Shown in pieces: positions 62,876 to 64,000 of a stretch of DNA of 64,000 bases. Source of the DNA: Sphingomonas spermidinifaciens (lineage in GTDB: Bacteria > Pseudomonadota > Alphaproteobacteria > Sphingomonadales > Sphingomonadaceae); the NCBI RefSeq assembly GCF_002351485.1, contig NZ_NWMW01000001.1, positions 1,984,001-2,048,000 of the forward strand, in the 5' to 3' direction. Each line of letters starts with the position of its first letter. The stretch's first letter is position 1. The notes under the pieces are model-generated. The model saw only the letters and a program-made list of their open reading frames with translations, searched no databases and was not told the DNA's origin. The position numbers and the translations under genes were made by a program.

Positions 62876-64000
62876 ATGACCAGCGAGACCGAGCTGCACG
62901 GACCCGAGATCGATCGGGGGGCCGACGCCGATTTCGATGAGGACGACCGGCTGCACCCCGATTTCGTCCGCGCGGTGCTTGACGCGGTCGAGGCGGGCGA
63001 TGTCGAGGAAGCGCGCGCTCGCGTCGAGCCGCTGCACCCCGCCGACATCGCCGATCTGATCGAGCTGACCCCGGCGGAGGATCGCGCCGCGCTCGCCAGC
63101 GCGATCGCCGACCGGATCGACGGCGACGTGCTCGCCGAGATGAACGACTGGGTACGCGACGCGCTGGTCGACGCGCTCGAGCCGCGACAGATCGCCGATA
63201 TCGCCGCCGAGCTCGACACCGACGACGCCGTGGCGATCATCGAGGACCTCGACGCCGACGATCAGCGCGAGGTGCTGCGCGCGCTCGACCCCGATGACCG
63301 CGCCGCGATCGAGGAAGCACTCTCCTATCCCGAGGAGTCCGCCGGTCGCCTGATGCAGCGCGAGCTGATCGCGGTGCCCGAGCATTGGACCGTCGGCGAC
63401 GTGCTCGACTATCTGCGTGCCGACGACCAGCTGACGACCGACTTCTGGGAAGTGTTCGTCGTCGATCCGTCGCATCGCCCGGTCGGCACCTGCGAGCTTT
63501 CGTGGATCCTGCGCACCCCGCGCGTGGTCGCCGTGACCGACGTCATGAAGCGCGAGCAGACACTGATCCCCGTCGACATGGACCAGGAGGAGGTGGCGCT
63601 CCGCTTCCAGAAATACGCGCTCATCTCCGCCGCGGTCGTCGATGGCGGCGGGCGGCTGGTCGGCATGATCACCGTCGACGACATTGTCCACATCATCAGC
63701 CAAGAGGCAGGCGAGGACGCGCTGCTGCTGTCGGGTGCCGGCGATGGCGACATCAACGAACCGGTACGCGACAGCTACAAGGCACGGGTGCGCTGGCTGA
63801 TCGCCAATCTCGGCACCGCGCTGGTCGCCTCGACGATCATCACCCAGTTCGAGGGGACGATCGCGAAGATGGTCGTGCTCGCCGCGCTGATGCCGATCGT
63901 CGCGGGCGTCGGCGGCAATGCGGGAACGCAGACGCTGGCGGTGACGGTGCGCGCGCTCGCCACCAATCAGCTGACGCGATCGAACACGCTGTGGGCAGTG
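62876..64000 (+). CDS. mgtE: Magnesium transporter MgtE, 5' part
   Basis: The gene runs off the right edge; 375 residues are visible from the ATG at 62876. It has the MgtE N domain (a run of HPADIADLIELTPAEDRAAL and acidic repeats), the EE-SAGRLM block (YPEESAGRLMQ), two CBS domains (about 165-290), and the start of the membrane channel with the MPIVAGVGGNAGTQTLAV motif. It imports Mg2+ under control of the cytosolic domains. It is divergent from the cyclophilin gene with a 130-bp gap; no Mg riboswitch was recognised. Confidence 0.93.
   Translation, partial: MTSETELHGPEIDRGADADFDEDDRLHPDFVRAVLDAVEAGDVEEARARVEPLHPADIADLIELTPAEDRAALASAIADRIDGDVLAEMNDWVRDALVDALEPRQIADIAAELDTDDAVAIIEDLDADDQREVLRALDPDDRAAIEEALSYPEESAGRLMQRELIAVPEHWTVGDVLDYLRADDQLTTDFWEVFVVDPSHRPVGTCELSWILRTPRVVAVTDVMKREQTLIPVDMDQEEVALRFQKYALISAAVVDGGGRLVGMITVDDIVHIISQEAGEDALLLSGAGDGDINEPVRDSYKARVRWLIANLGTALVASTIITQFEGTIAKMVVLAALMPIVAGVGGNAGTQTLAVTVRALATNQLTRSNTLWAV

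Noticed and set aside
1..64000. CRISPR array, insertion sequence, prophage or toxin-antitoxin pair
   Set aside because: No spaced direct repeats, transposase motifs, phage structural genes or paired toxin genes were seen; the repeats found are short dispersed palindromes.

Overview
The window is a GC-rich, densely coding, gap-free stretch of the chromosome of an alphaproteobacterium, most likely a Sphingomonas-type member of the Sphingomonadaceae. The pointers are: the gene order around the replication origin (parB-parA-rsmG-mnmG-mnmE ... rho-hemJ-hemE-origin-ppsR-maf-aroE-coaE-dnaQ); an alphaproteobacterial LexA operator (GTTC-N7-GTTC) in front of mmcB; GANTC sites at the origin; DUF1491 and DUF6489-type small genes; and a CDC48-type AAA ATPase. 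No transposase, phage gene, CRISPR array, rRNA or tRNA was recognised. The taxon assignment is inference.

Layout. 1-6 kb: 3' part of ppc, an ABC ATPase without a permease, nadB, and an exported class A beta-lactamase-like serine hydrolase. 6-20.4 kb: mostly leftward genes, with a Wzx/MATE-type flippase, polA, a TonB-C-like protein, the run rsmB-rpe-heparinase-purH, and rpmF-plsX-fabH-ihfA-merR. 20.6-25 kb: a MAPEG protein, then a translationally coupled carbohydrate operon (GH130, GH13, GT4) and a chorismate mutase. 25-30 kb: a polyprenyl diphosphate synthase, two small secreted Arg-rich paralogues, hrpB and an NDUFS4-like protein. 30-34 kb: a periplasmic molybdenum aldehyde oxidoreductase operon (paoABC).

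34-50 kb is the origin region. I place oriC at about 44465-44764, between hemE and ppsR. It has an AT-rich stretch, one perfect and several near-perfect DnaA boxes and two GANTC sites. Nearly all genes left of it point left (the 39.9 kb hydrolase is the main exception) and all genes to 51.5 kb point right, as expected for replication-codirectional transcription. Two perfect 14-bp parS palindromes lie 6-9 kb to the left, one inside the 3' end of rsmG and one between mnmE and mnmG, next to the parAB operon that reads them.

50-64 kb: cell-wall hydrolase, SOS-controlled mmcB, ankyrin protein, SCO protein, YcgN and YgjP proteins, PBP1A, msrB, a PmtA-like methyltransferase, an MFS transporter with a start-codon problem, a CDC48-type ATPase, a candidate small RNA with a strong terminator, a LysR regulator, a cyclophilin and the 5' part of mgtE, which runs off the end.

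Most of the window is ordinary housekeeping chromosome. Items most worth a second look are the unannotated origin and parS sites, the SOS operator, the candidate sRNA, the terminator placed directly in front of terC, the GH130/GH13/GT4 operon, the paired Arg-rich secreted proteins, the MFS start, and several families of short intergenic palindromes.
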